IMG/VR virus record: IMGVR_UViG_3300006853_000713
Location: 1-37,845 of that record
Length of the DNA stretch: 37,845 nt
Source of the DNA: a virus
Reading direction: 5' to 3' (one strand)
A program made the translations under genes and the position numbers. Shown here piece after piece: positions 24,852-31,269 of this stretch (the first letter of the stretch is position 1; each line of letters opens with the position of its first letter). A model generated the notes under the pieces. That model was not told the DNA's origin and did no database searches. It saw nothing but the letters and a program-made list of their open reading frames with translations.

Positions 24852-26009
24852 TCAGCTACCCTCCATCGGCATCGAGAGGAACGTGCGCGTGTAGATGATC
24901 TTCTCCGACGCAAACTCGTTGAACAGGATGCCGCGCGCGGGGGCGTTGAAGCGGATCGACACCAGCTCCGTCTTGATTTTGCGGATGATCTTGATGAAGC
25001 TGCTGGCGTTGATCTTCTTGCTGATCTCCCCGTCGTTCCATTCGACGGCGACTGATTCCTCAGCGTCACCGGCGTCGGCATTCGCCAGCTTGAACGTGAC
25101 GTTGCCCTGTGACGTGTGGAGCGTGGCGCGCGCGCCCTCGCCTATGTTCACCAGCCTCGTGAGCGCCGCGTCCATATCCTTCACGTCAGCCACCATCGGC
25201 AGGTAGCCGTCTTCCGGGATCACGCGCATGTAATCCGGGTACTCGGCTTCGACGACTTTGGTGGTGAGGGAGATGTCGCCCACGCGGATCGTGGCGCGCT
25301 CCGGCGTGACCGATATCTCGACCTCGCCATCGGCGCCGTGGGCCAGCCGCTGCATCTCGTCGATGGCGCGGCCGGGCACGATCACGGTCGGCATTTCTTC
25401 TGCCCCATCAGGAATGTCCATCGGGACGTAGCCAAGCTCGCGCGCATCGGTTGCGACGAAGATCAGCTTGTTTCCCTTGTGGCCGCCCAGGCCGCCGTGA
25501 CCATCCGGATCTTCGATCTGCCAGCACATCCCGGCGAGATCGATGCGCGACAGCCCGTCGAGAATCGCGAACTCGCACGACGAGAGCGCCTCGTCGAATG
25601 TCTTGGCGCTGATTTTGAAAGTGACAGCGTCTTCCGGCTCCGGAAGGTCCGGGAAGTCGCTGGCAGGCAGCGCCAGCAGCCGGTAACGCGCGCGGCCGGC
25701 ACGCATGATGACGGTGCGCTGATCTTCCCACTCAAGCGTCACCTGCGAGCCCGACGGGAAGTTTGCGACCGTCGAAGCCACCAGCTTGCCCGGCACGGTG
25801 ATGGCCGGGATATTGGCGGTACCGACCACATCAGCAGGCATCACGCATGTTGCCTGCATCGTCAGATCGTTGGCCTTGATCGTGACGCTGTTCTTCCCTG
25901 CCGAGATCAGCAGATTGCCCAGGATCGGGATTGTGGGTTTCCCCTCGATTAGCCGGCTGGCGAAGCTCAGTGCCTTGGTTAGGCGGTCACGCTCTACGGT
26001 GATCTTCAC
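24852..26009 (-). CDS. dnaN: DNA polymerase III beta sliding clamp homologue
   Basis: 385 residues from GTG 26009, which overlaps the upstream stop (GTGA). It reads as a bacterial beta clamp: [34 protein letters not shown] at the N-terminus, [14 protein letters not shown], the mid motif [17 protein letters not shown], and the C-terminal ...[20 protein letters not shown], matching the usual xxYxxMPM ending. Usual length is about 365-380, so it is complete. The product would encircle DNA and tether the polymerase. No phage DNA polymerase is in the window, so it would have to serve the host replicase, or compete with host DnaN. Confidence 0.92.
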   Translation of the reverse strand: MKITVERDRLTKALSFASRLIEGKPTIPILGNLLISAGKNSVTIKANDLTMQATCVMPADVVGTANIPAITVPGKLVASTVANFPSGSQVTLEWEDQRTVIMRAGRARYRLLALPASDFPDLPEPEDAVTFKISAKTFDEALSSCEFAILDGLSRIDLAGMCWQIEDPDGHGGLGGHKGNKLIFVATDARELGYVPMDIPDGAEEMPTVIVPGRAIDEMQRLAHGADGEVEISVTPERATIRVGDISLTTKVVEAEYPDYMRVIPEDGYLPMVADVKDMDAALTRLVNIGEGARATLHTSQGNVTFKLANADAGDAEESVAVEWNDGEISKKINASSFIKIIRKIKTELVSIRFNAPARGILFNEFASEKIIYTRTFLSMPMEGS

Positions 26010-26401
26010 GCAGCATTCTCCCTGGCGCGCTTCTCGGCCATTGCGGTGGCGTATTGCCGCGCGCAATCCTCGGCGCTTTTGAACTTGGGGCGAGCGCATT
26101 GGTGTAGCGCCAGCATCATGGCGGCGTGGTCGCCCCGCCGCTGGGCGTCGTAGGCCTCGACGATCAGTTGCTCGGCGAGATTGTCCCAGTTGCCGGCGAG
26201 ATGTTGCCCGGCGTCCAACAGCAGTTCGTGGGCTCGCTCAATCTTGCCCTCCGTTGCCTCTTCGAGAATATCCGTAGCGGAGCGGGCGGCCATGCATTCC
26301 TCGCAAACTGTATCGTCGCCAAAGATATCGTCGGTATTCTCTAGCGGAGCATCGCAGTCCTCACAGAGCAGCGGTTCGCCATCGTCGTCTTGTTCACCCA
26401 C
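26006..26401 (-). CDS. Small zinc-finger-like hypothetical protein
   Basis: 131 residues from GTG 26401, preceded by GGAGATGGAAC. The N-terminus carries LLCEDCDAPLENTDDIFGDDTVCEECMAAR: two CxxC pairs separated by 19 residues, a probable zinc ribbon. The rest (residues about 45-131) is helical, with EGKIERAHELLLDAGQHL and RRGDHAAMMLALHQC. No family recognised. It overlaps the sliding clamp gene by 4 bp and belongs to the same operon. Confidence 0.6.
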   Translation of the reverse strand: MGEQDDDGEPLLCEDCDAPLENTDDIFGDDTVCEECMAARSATDILEEATEGKIERAHELLLDAGQHLAGNWDNLAEQLIVEAYDAQRRGDHAAMMLALHQCARPKFKSAEDCARQYATAMAEKRARENAA

Positions 26402-26585
26402 GTTCCATCTCCGGATTCGGATCAATCGGACGAATGATCCACAGCACGAAGGCAAGGCAGCCGATGAGGAACGCCAGCACGCACACGATCATGACCGCAG
26501 CCACGATGACGGCGGCGACAACGCCGAACATCATCGCGATCAGGATGAACAGACTTGCGATCAGGGAGGTGATGGCGATCCACAT
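26394..26585 (-). CDS. Small membrane protein
   Basis: 63 residues with two long hydrophobic segments, IAITSLIASLFILIAMMFGVV and VIVAAVMIVCVLAFLIGCLA, then a polar C-terminus DPNPEMERG. It is an integral inner membrane protein with two predicted helices. I cannot tell if it is a holin: such small two-helix proteins are seen in lysis modules, but this one lies within the early replication operon, so a role in membrane anchoring or exclusion is as likely. Overlaps the next gene. Confidence 0.6.
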   Translation of the reverse strand: MWIAITSLIASLFILIAMMFGVVAAVIVAAVMIVCVLAFLIGCLAFVLWIIRPIDPNPEMERG

Positions 26586-26589
26586 GGGG

Positions 26590-26910
26590 TCACCGGCGCT
26601 TGCGCTGGGTCTTCCGGGCCACCTTGCGTTCCAGCGCCTCGATGGTGCCGCGCATGGTGATGGCCTTGCTGTTCAGCGCGGCGATCTCGGATTTGAGGTG
26701 CGGGACGGTTTCGGAGGCGGGATTCGCGATGACGATTTGCCCCTCAGATACCGTCGTGTCGACCACGAGGCCCGTTTGCGAAGTGTAGCGAATGACGTAG
26801 TTGAACACGTCACCTTGGCGACCGGACAGCGCAACGATTAGCGCCTGCGTGTCGGCAGCGAATGGCAAATTAACCCGATCACCGATTCCATACTTCGGAG
26901 AGATGCCCAT
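26590..26910 (-). CDS. Hypothetical phage protein with C-terminal coiled coil
   Basis: 106 residues. The N-terminal half is beta-rich (KYGIGDRVNLPFAADTQALIVALSG, then YTSQTGLVVDTTVSEGQIVI), with the look of a small SH3-like barrel. The C-terminal 35 residues (LKSEIAALNSKAITMRGTIEALERK) are a coiled coil with a basic tail. GAGGAAC precedes the ATG. No named family. Confidence 0.55.
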   Translation of the reverse strand: MGISPKYGIGDRVNLPFAADTQALIVALSGRQGDVFNYVIRYTSQTGLVVDTTVSEGQIVIANPASETVPHLKSEIAALNSKAITMRGTIEALERKVARKTQRKRR

Positions 26911-27018
26911 GTGGATCGTTCCTCGTTGCGCGTTGATTGATGTTGTTCACGCATGCGGGATTGCGCTTGCGCGTTACACGGACTCAACAAGACGCAACGG
27001 GAACGAACGCGGAGACGC

Positions 27019-27183
27019 TTAAGTGTGAATCACCGCACCGTCCGTGCTCGGCTTTCTGGCGGGGCGGTCATCAGGATTCGGAATACGCACCACCAGGCCG
27101 AATGCTTCGCCGGCCGGGCGGTTGATGAATTGATGCGGCGCGAACTCCACCATCTCGATGCCTTCGCGCATATAGCTCGACAT
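27019..27183 (-). CDS. Small hypothetical protein
   Basis: 54 residues from ATG 27183, which overlaps the upstream stop (TGATG). Longer in-frame starts give low-complexity sequence. The chain MREGIEMVEFAPHQFINRPAG...FGLVVRIPN has no motif I recognise. A short beta-type fold is possible. Part of the coupled run of small genes. Confidence 0.45.
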   Translation of the reverse strand: MSSYMREGIEMVEFAPHQFINRPAGEAFGLVVRIPNPDDRPARKPSTDGAVIHT

Positions 27184-27443
27184 CACACCTTCTCCCCTTC
27201 GTGCAACGGCACGTTGTTCAGCATGTCGGTGAAGATGGAGATGTCGGTGGAGCGAAGAGGGCGGAAGCGGGTCACATCCCACTCGCGCCCGGAGCCATCG
27301 ATGTCGATGCTGCTGTAGCCGTAAGCACAGCTTGCATGGCGAACGACGTAGATTTGCCCTTTGACGAGCGGGTGTTGCCGATGCCAAGGGTTAGCTGGCA
27401 ACCTGTCGTCGACACATTCGACCTTCTGCCCAACCTCGAACAT
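27183..27443 (-). CDS. Small hypothetical protein with SH3-like pattern
   Basis: 86 residues from ATG 27443. The sequence FEVGQKVECVDDR...HPLVKGQIYVVRH...IDIDGSGREWDVTRFRPL is a recurrent small phage protein pattern, with a V-G-x-x-V-x-C-V-D-D turn and W-x-x-x-R-F at the end, and probably a small beta-barrel. The function of these proteins is not known. It starts at the preceding stop codon (TGATG). Confidence 0.55.
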   Translation of the reverse strand: MFEVGQKVECVDDRLPANPWHRQHPLVKGQIYVVRHASCAYGYSSIDIDGSGREWDVTRFRPLRSTDISIFTDMLNNVPLHEGEKV

Positions 27444-27616
27444 CACGCCGCCTCCTGCATCTGCGGTCGATTGACGATGGCGATCAGCTTGAGCTTCTGC
27501 CGCGCGCGCCAGGCGCGCATGTATTCGGCATGGCAGTCGGAGCAGAGACGCTGACCCTTCTGGGTCTTGTTGTCCTTGCGGTCGCGGGGTTTCTGGCAGT
27601 GGGCGCAGTAGCGCAT
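27443..27616 (-). CDS. Small zinc-finger protein
   Basis: 57 residues from ATG 27616. MRYCAHCQKPRDRKDNK...QRLCSDCHAEYMRAWRARQ has two CxxC pairs (CAHC and CSDC, separated by 18 residues), a typical four-Cys zinc ribbon followed by a basic helix. Such proteins are common in phages and are thought to bind nucleic acid. Overlaps the genes on both sides. Confidence 0.6.
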   Translation of the reverse strand: MRYCAHCQKPRDRKDNKTQKGQRLCSDCHAEYMRAWRARQKLKLIAIVNRPQMQEAA

Positions 27617-27837
27617 CACGCCCTCCAATACATGTGACGGGAGAAACCGTGATCGTCGGTGATGGTGACGCGCTGGACTTCGCCGCGCTCGAACATGGTC
27701 CGCAGCGCCAGCGCGATGGATTCCGGTGTCCAGCAACCGACGCGCTTGGCGATGTCCTTTGCGAGCGTCGGCACGGATGGAATGTGCGGCGTGACATCGC
27801 GGATGACGTAAAGGCCGTTGTTTGCGGCGACGGTCAT
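27616..27837 (-). CDS. Small winged-helix-like hypothetical protein
   Basis: 73 residues from ATG 27837. TPHIPSVPTLAKDIAKRVGCWTPESIALALRTMFERGEVQRVTI resembles a winged-helix: helix, turn, recognition helix, strand wing. Longer in-frame starts are low-complexity and unlikely. It is the distal-most gene before a 730-bp stretch without convincing minus-strand coding. Confidence 0.5.
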   Translation of the reverse strand: MTVAANNGLYVIRDVTPHIPSVPTLAKDIAKRVGCWTPESIALALRTMFERGEVQRVTITDDHGFSRHMYWRA

Positions 27838-28567
27838 GCGGTCACCACTGAATTTGTGCAGCCGATGCCGACGAAGGCGGCGGATCGGCACCGGCTGCTG
27901 GCGCGCCCGTGGATGCGGACACGGGTGCTGGTGAATTGGTGGGGAGCGCATTCGCGCGCTCCCCTGCTGTATGGGGCCGGCGGTTGGTGCGGAGTTTCTT
28001 CCCGTTGGCTCGCGCCGCATCCCTTGCGGGTTTGGTTATGAGCCGCCTTGTGCGCCAGCGAGCACCAACGCTCTGATGCCGACGCCCTCATGCCCTCGCC
28101 ACCTTGCGGCAAAGCCCCCTCTTGGATTGGTTGCCGGTCTCTCCCAGCTGTCAGGTTCTGCTGTATGGGATCACCTTGTACCCATCGCGCCGATTCCGAC
28201 TCGCGCAGTTCGCGATCCCGCTGCGAGAAGTTGCGGTCTCTCCCGCCGTCATGTCTACGGCCGATCTCAGCAAGGGCATCTCGACCCCTGCCGACACACC
28301 GGCCTATTACCCGCGCCCTCTGTGGTCGACATTCACCGTCAGCATGTCCGCGCGCGTCACGGTCCCGGCAGGTTACAAGGCCTTCTGTTGCCACCGGGCG
28401 TCCCCACCAATCCAAGGGGCCTTGGGGGATCAGCTCAGAAAAGAAAACGAGGCGCGTGCTGAACACCGCTTCACCCGCACCGGCCGCTAAACCGGAACGG
28501 AGGGTCCGCCACATAACGGACCGCTGGGGGCCTTGCGAGCCGTACCAGACGCCTCTCTGGGTATTGG
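27838..28567. other. 730-bp region without a convincing gene; short repeats and a possible plus-strand ORF
   Basis: The minus strand is open here but rich in Arg, Gly and Gln, and looks non-coding. On the plus strand, a frame from TTG 28104 (or ATG 28251) to TAA 28490 has more balanced composition and a G+C-rich third position, but no good start or ribosome binding site. Short repeats are present: CTGCTGTATGGG at 27964-27975 and 28158-28169, and GGTCTCTCCC at 28136-28145 and 28235-28244, the latter within an imperfect repeat of about 20 bp. A strong hairpin GGGGAGCGC/GCGCTCCCC lies at 27941-27964. It may be a decayed gene or a regulatory region. Confidence 0.4.
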
Positions 28568-28762
28568 TTATCTCGTCAACACACAGGCACCGTTGCCGCT
28601 CCATGTCGGCACCCACGATCCGCCGCGCTCGATGCAGCGCCGGACGGTCTCCGCATTGATCTGATCCAACTGATTGCAGTAGGTCAGACTGCCTCCGAAG
28701 ATGATTGCCAGCACGATCACAATAGTTGCGCAGACGGACGCCACCTCGCGAAACGAATCCAC
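28568..28762 (-). CDS. Small single-span membrane protein
   Basis: 64 residues from GTG 28762, chosen because AGGAGGC stands 4 nt upstream; an ATG farther out lacks a site. A hydrophobic segment VCATIVIVLAIIFGGSLTYC is followed by a cytosolic or periplasmic tail with IERGGSWVPTWSG and a final Cys (CVLTR). Small membrane proteins of this shape recur in phage early operons with no known role. Follows the gene upstream with an 8-bp gap. Confidence 0.6.
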   Translation of the reverse strand: MDSFREVASVCATIVIVLAIIFGGSLTYCNQLDQINAETVRRCIERGGSWVPTWSGNGACVLTR

Positions 28763-28770
28763 GATGCCTC

Positions 28771-29160
28771 CTATTCGATCCCGAGATCGAGTTGTTTCCA
28801 TTGATCAAGTTGCTGGATCGCGACGCGGCCGCGCTGCCATTCGCGCGCGAGCCGGCTCTTGCTGCCCTTGAGCAGCGCGTCGAGGACGCGCGGGCCGTCG
28901 TCACCGAGCAGCAGTTCGACGATGAGCTTGCCGGGCGTGCCCTGCCGCCCGGAGGCGTAGCGGTAGCACTGGTGAATTTCAGCGCTGGTGAGGTGATCGA
29001 GTGCAGCAGCCGGCTTGTCGCGCCAAAGCTTCTCGCACAGCGCAGAAAACCATTTGTTTTCAGGGTCAATGACCAATGAGTCACTGATTGATTTTTCGAT
29101 GGCCGATGAGTCAGCAGCAAAAATTGATCGCTGCGCTTGCGCCGGTAAGTTGCCGTGCAT
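28771..29160 (-). CDS. Hypothetical phage early protein
   Basis: 129 residues from ATG 29160; GTG 29172 is an alternative, four codons longer. GGGGGCG precedes the ATG. The chain is helical and charged (SSAIEKSISDSLVIDPENKWFSALCEKLWRDKPAAALDHLTSAEIHQCYRYASGR), with LLLGDDGPRVLDALLKGSKS towards the end. I know similar proteins only as phage hypotheticals. First gene of the leftward early operon after a 287-bp hairpin-rich intergenic region. Confidence 0.65.
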   Translation of the reverse strand: MHGNLPAQAQRSIFAADSSAIEKSISDSLVIDPENKWFSALCEKLWRDKPAAALDHLTSAEIHQCYRYASGRQGTPGKLIVELLLGDDGPRVLDALLKGSKSRLAREWQRGRVAIQQLDQWKQLDLGIE

Positions 29161-29447
29161 GAACGCCCCCACAAATACGCAACATCAAACTGGATCTGGA
29201 TTTCCTCTCCGGATACATGCCCCGACCGATCGGAGAGGAAGCGGAGCGACCCGGCAGGCAGGTAGCGTGACAGTGAGCCTGCCGGGTCGTTCTTGGTCTG
29301 TGTCTTGGAATTTGCCAACACCAAACACAGAGCCGATGCGTCGCCTGACGCATGAGGAATCGTTCCAACCGTTTCGATAAAAATTCGGAGCGGCTCGATT
29401 GAATAAGGAATGCATCCTACGGGGGCTTGCGCTGACAATGGGACGCC
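29161..29447. promoter_or_regulatory. Hairpin-rich intergenic region between divergent genes
   Basis: Four strong inverted repeats lie in 29202-29353: TTCCTCTCCG/CGGAGAGGAA (29202-29240), a 13-bp stem CGACCCGGCAGGC/GCCTGCCGGGTCG (29247-29289), TCTGTGT/ACACAGA (29297-29331, with TTGG/CCAA inside), and ATGCGTC/GACGCAT (29336-29353). No gene covers them. They separate the leftward early operon from a rightward small gene. The structures could be terminators, leader or attenuator RNA, or a replication-related element. Confidence 0.5.
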
Positions 29448-29753
29448 ATGCCGGTGAAGCGCGCCACATCGTCCGCCAGCCGATCGGCTCGCATTGCGAA
29501 GATCATCGCATCGGGCCGGAATGGCGACGTGCGCGAGGCGGCGCAGCTGGTTCAATTGCTGGCGCAGATGATCGACAGCGCAGCGATGCGCCGAGAGAAA
29601 ATCAAAACCCTGATACCCCGCGTCGCGGAGAAGCTCGACTTCGAGCAGGAGCGAACCCGCGCGATGTGGTGGCAGGAGGCAAGAAGGATCGACGCCTGGG
29701 AGATGGATGCACTGCGGAATGCGGTGCGGCAGCGCCGACGCGCGGCCAAATAA
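29448..29753 (+). CDS. Small regulatory-like protein of rhizobial phages
   Basis: 101 residues, plus strand, ATG 29448; no strong ribosome binding site. The middle and end (LIPRVAEKLDFEQERTRAMWWQEARRIDAWEMDALRNAV) show a recognisable pattern in alphaproteobacterial phages: a helix, the W-x-x-E-A-R-R-I-x-A-W-E-M-D-x-L-R run, and a basic tail. It is likely an HTH-type DNA-binding protein, on pattern only. It lies to the left of the Cro-like gene, on the opposite strand to the early operon. Confidence 0.6.
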   Translation: MPVKRATSSASRSARIAKIIASGRNGDVREAAQLVQLLAQMIDSAAMRREKIKTLIPRVAEKLDFEQERTRAMWWQEARRIDAWEMDALRNAVRQRRRAAK

Positions 29754-30007
29754 CAGCGCGGATACACGCGCAGGTAGGTAGTCCAGCGCAACTTGTGCAG
29801 CGCACGGACTCGCTATGGTTGAATTCCAGAATATTCCATAAGCAATTGATGCGACTCGATAATCTCCACCTACACGACAGGATGTCGCAGGCATTTCCCA
29901 CGCAATTAATTTGCGAGGGAAGTTGTCATAGGAAGAAGATACCTCCCTACAACAACCGTTGCGTGGGGGGGTATAATGGGAAATGTCGTGTCTTTCGAGG
30001 CGCGTCG
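29754..30007. other. AT-richer intergenic stretch
   Basis: Between the plus gene ending at 29753 and the end of the Cro-like gene at 30008 I see no convincing gene. A TATAAT hexamer stands at 29972-29977 on the plus strand but has no good -35 partner. CGCAATTAATTTGCG at 29900-29914 is an inverted repeat. A terminator for the Cro-like gene would be expected here, but none is obvious. Confidence 0.4.
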
Positions 30008-30232
30008 TCATGGGCGCGCCTCTGCTGGTTCGCGAGCCGCGAGAGCGGCTAATGTCTCAAGCGTGATCGAACTGCCGCGCTCCTTGGCGAACCGAACCAA
30101 GCCAGCCCAGTGCGACGCCGGGATGCCGCCACGGGCGCGCCAGCTGCTCACCGTAGAATCTGAAAGTTTTAATGCAGCCGCGACGCTACCGGTCCCGCCG
30201 AGGTCGTCGATGATGGAAGCGACCGTGTTCAT
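30008..30232 (-). CDS. Cro-like small HTH protein
   Basis: 74 residues from ATG 30232, chosen because a consensus-type promoter puts the transcript start right at this codon; an ATG at 30256 lies inside operator 1 and is less likely. The chain MNTVASIIDDLGGTGSVAAALKLSDSTVSSWRARGGIPASHWAGLVRFAKERG is an HTH (GGTGSVAAALKLSDSTVSSWRARG), of the YdaS/Cro-like type with the IPASHW turn. In temperate phages such proteins oppose the repressor. It is transcribed away from the repressor gene, from the shared control region. Confidence 0.78.
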   Translation of the reverse strand: MNTVASIIDDLGGTGSVAAALKLSDSTVSSWRARGGIPASHWAGLVRFAKERGSSITLETLAALAAREPAEARP

Positions 30233-30239
30233 GGAATCA

Positions 30240-30269
30240 GAAATAGTTCGCACCATGCGAACTTGTCAA
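30240..30269 (-). promoter_or_regulatory. Leftward promoter with operator O1 in its spacer
   Basis: On the minus strand the -35 is TTGACA (30269-30264), perfect to consensus. The -10 is TATTTC (30245-30240), with an 18-bp spacer that is almost entirely operator O1 (AGTTCGCA-CCA-TGCGAACT read on the plus strand at 30245-30263). Transcription would start at or beside the ATG of the Cro-like gene, so the message may be leaderless. Repressor binding would block polymerase directly. Confidence 0.65.
30245..30263. promoter_or_regulatory. Operator O1
   Basis: Perfect 19-bp inverted repeat AGTTCGCACCATGCGAACT, with two 8-bp arms and a 3-bp centre. It is the best-conserved of four copies in this control region. 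Confidence 0.75.
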
Positions 30270-30270
30270 G

Positions 30271-30289
30271 AGTTCGCAAGCCGCGAAAC
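30271..30289. promoter_or_regulatory. Operator O2 (degenerate)
   Basis: AGTTCGCAAGCCGCGAAAC: the left arm is perfect, the right arm has two mismatches to TGCGAACT. Centre is 26 bp from O1. It lies between the two divergent genes and could control the repressor's own promoter. Confidence 0.55.
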
Positions 30290-30308
30290 GACAATTCCTG
30301 TGGCCCGT

Positions 30309-30323
30309 GGTCCAATTTGGACC
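30309..30323. promoter_or_regulatory. Palindrome abutting the repressor start codon
   Basis: GGTCCAATTTGGACC, a perfect 15-bp inverted repeat, ends one base before the ATG at 30324, where the ribosome binding site should be. It differs from the O1-O4 operators. It may be a second operator or an RNA hairpin that masks the start codon. Confidence 0.45.
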
Positions 30324-30590
30324 ATGATCGACCCTCCCCAAGTCATTGGTCCGCGCCTCAAGGCATTGCGCCTCGCCGTTGAGTGCCGCACGCAGCTCGA
30401 ATTCGCCAAAGAGATTGGCGTCGAGAAAAACACCTATAATCCTTGGGAAAAAGGCACCCGCGAGCTGACCTTTGAGGGCGCCCTGCTCATCCGCAAAAGA
30501 TACAAAATCCCGCTGGATTATCTGTTCTTCGGCGAAGGCCGTGAGGACATCCCGGGCCGTATCCTGAAGAAACTACAGGAAGCTGCCTGA
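30324..30590 (+). CDS. Short HTH repressor, CI-like
   Basis: 88 residues from ATG 30324; earlier in-frame starts would run through the operators and are unlikely. VIGPRLKALRLAVECRTQLEFAKEIGVEKNTYNPWEKGTRELTFEGALLIRKRY is a standard xenobiotic-response-type HTH (HTH_3), followed by KIPLDYLFFGE, the usual family ending. There is no C-terminal peptidase domain, so it is not cleaved in the RecA manner. Flanked by four operator copies, it is the obvious lysogeny regulator of this element, though regulation by RecA would need another route. Confidence 0.75.
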   Translation: MIDPPQVIGPRLKALRLAVECRTQLEFAKEIGVEKNTYNPWEKGTRELTFEGALLIRKRYKIPLDYLFFGEGREDIPGRILKKLQEAA

Positions 30591-30597
30591 TAACAAA

Positions 30598-30616
30598 AGT
30601 TCGCACACTGCGAATT
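30598..30616. promoter_or_regulatory. Operator O3
   Basis: AGTTCGCACACTGCGAATT: left arm perfect, right arm one mismatch to TGCGAACT. Lies just after the repressor stop codon, 30 bp from the centre of O4. Confidence 0.65.
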
Positions 30617-30621
30617 TCTTA

Positions 30622-30651
30622 TTGACTTGTTCGCACGTTGCGAACTAGATT
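30622..30651 (+). promoter_or_regulatory. Rightward promoter with operator O4 in its spacer
   Basis: -35 TTGACT at 30622-30627, -10 TAGATT at 30646-30651, spacer 18 bp. Operator O4 (TGTTCGCA-CGT-TGCGAACT, 30628-30646) fills the spacer, the same layout as the leftward promoter at 30240-30269. It points to the plus-strand operon of 31.2-37.8 kb, although an opposing lipoprotein gene comes first. Confidence 0.6.
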
Positions 30652-30654
30652 TTG

Positions 30655-30666
30655 TTTCACGTGAAA
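30655..30666. repeat. Short perfect palindrome after the rightward promoter
   Basis: TTTCACGTGAAA, a 12-bp palindrome a few bases after the -10 hexamer, near the expected transcript start. It could be a separate regulator site. No partner copy seen. Confidence 0.35.
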
Positions 30667-30694
30667 ACACTCACGTGGGACAATCGCCGTGGCT

Positions 30695-31102
30695 TCAGCT
30701 AAATCCGACGCACATATTGCGGACTACGATCGGGCCCAGGTCGCCTTCGGCGACGGTCGCTTCGTTGCGCGCCACCAGATAGACGAAGTCCTTGAAGCCG
30801 GTCATCCCGCCGTAGGCGTTCTTGGCATTGACCCGGCCGCAAACCACGTCAGTGGGCTCGCCACGGGCATTCGGCATGGTTTTACGGGTGACCCGATCGA
30901 ACTTCGCACTATCCGGGTCGCGCAGCTTATCTTTGATCGCCCGCTGTGCGGACGCCAAGGCGGCGGCATCGGCCGGCCGCCGGTAGTTCGGATCCGTCTC
31001 AGGGTTTGGGGCGACCACAGGCGCGGCAACCTGCGGCGGCGGACTACCTGCACAAGCAGCAACCAGCGCGGCCGCAGCCGCGACCAGCATCACTCTCAGC
31101 AT
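30695..31102 (-). CDS. Probable lipoprotein moron
   Basis: 135 residues, start with GGGAGACTGG before the ATG. N-terminus MLRVMLVAAAAALVAACAGS is a signal peptide ending in a lipobox-like LVAAC (Cys17), so it is likely lipidated. After a Pro-rich linker, DPNYRRPADAAALASAQRAIKDKLRDPDSAKFDRVTRKTMPN... and VVCGRVNAKNAYGGMTGFKDFVYLV follow; the DPDSAKF...CGxVNAKNxYGGxxGF pattern is a recognisable small domain of unknown function in phage and bacterial envelopes. It lies on the minus strand amid a plus-strand control region, with its own promoter, as expected of a gene expressed by the lysogen. Confidence 0.72.
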   Translation of the reverse strand: MLRVMLVAAAAALVAACAGSPPPQVAAPVVAPNPETDPNYRRPADAAALASAQRAIKDKLRDPDSAKFDRVTRKTMPNARGEPTDVVCGRVNAKNAYGGMTGFKDFVYLVARNEATVAEGDLGPIVVRNMCVGFS

Positions 31103-31138
31103 AACCAGTCTCCCGTGTCGGTGCTCCGACGCGGGACG

Positions 31139-31167
31139 ATTCTACCTTGCAACTCAAGGGTGAACAA
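31139..31167 (-). promoter_or_regulatory. Possible promoter of the lipoprotein gene
   Basis: On the minus strand TTGTTC (31167-31162), 17 bp, then TAGAAT (31144-31139). -10 matches consensus in five of six positions, -35 in three. Lies 36 bp ahead of the start of the lipoprotein gene. Confidence 0.45.
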
Positions 31168-31269
31168 CGCCCTCCGGGCGTCCTGAAACTATTCGATTCA
31201 TGGGGAGGGATTTGGGGATGGCTACAGCCAGGAAGATCAAGACGAAAGCCGTCGTTTGGGTCGCGTGTC

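Noticed and set aside
25116-25952. Plus-strand open frame opposite the sliding clamp
   Set aside because: It reads as His/Arg/Asp-rich shadow of a well-conserved DnaN gene.
26394-26585. Holin of the lysis module
   Set aside because: The two-helix membrane protein would fit by size, but no endolysin or spanin gene is near and the place is within the replication operon, so I left it as an unnamed membrane protein.
29972-29977. TATAAT on the plus strand as a promoter
   Set aside because: No -35 element at a proper distance and no credible gene start behind it.
27834-30011. A 2.2-kb open frame of 725 codons on the minus strand
   Set aside because: It runs across two credible minus-strand genes in other frames (28568-28762 and 28771-29160), a plus-strand gene (29448-29753) and the hairpin region. 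Its composition is Arg/Ser/Cys-rich and it has no domain. Lack of stops follows from high GC.
30689-31186. Plus-strand frame downstream of the rightward promoter
   Set aside because: It is antisense to the lipoprotein gene, which has a clear signal peptide; the plus frame is shadow-like towards its end.
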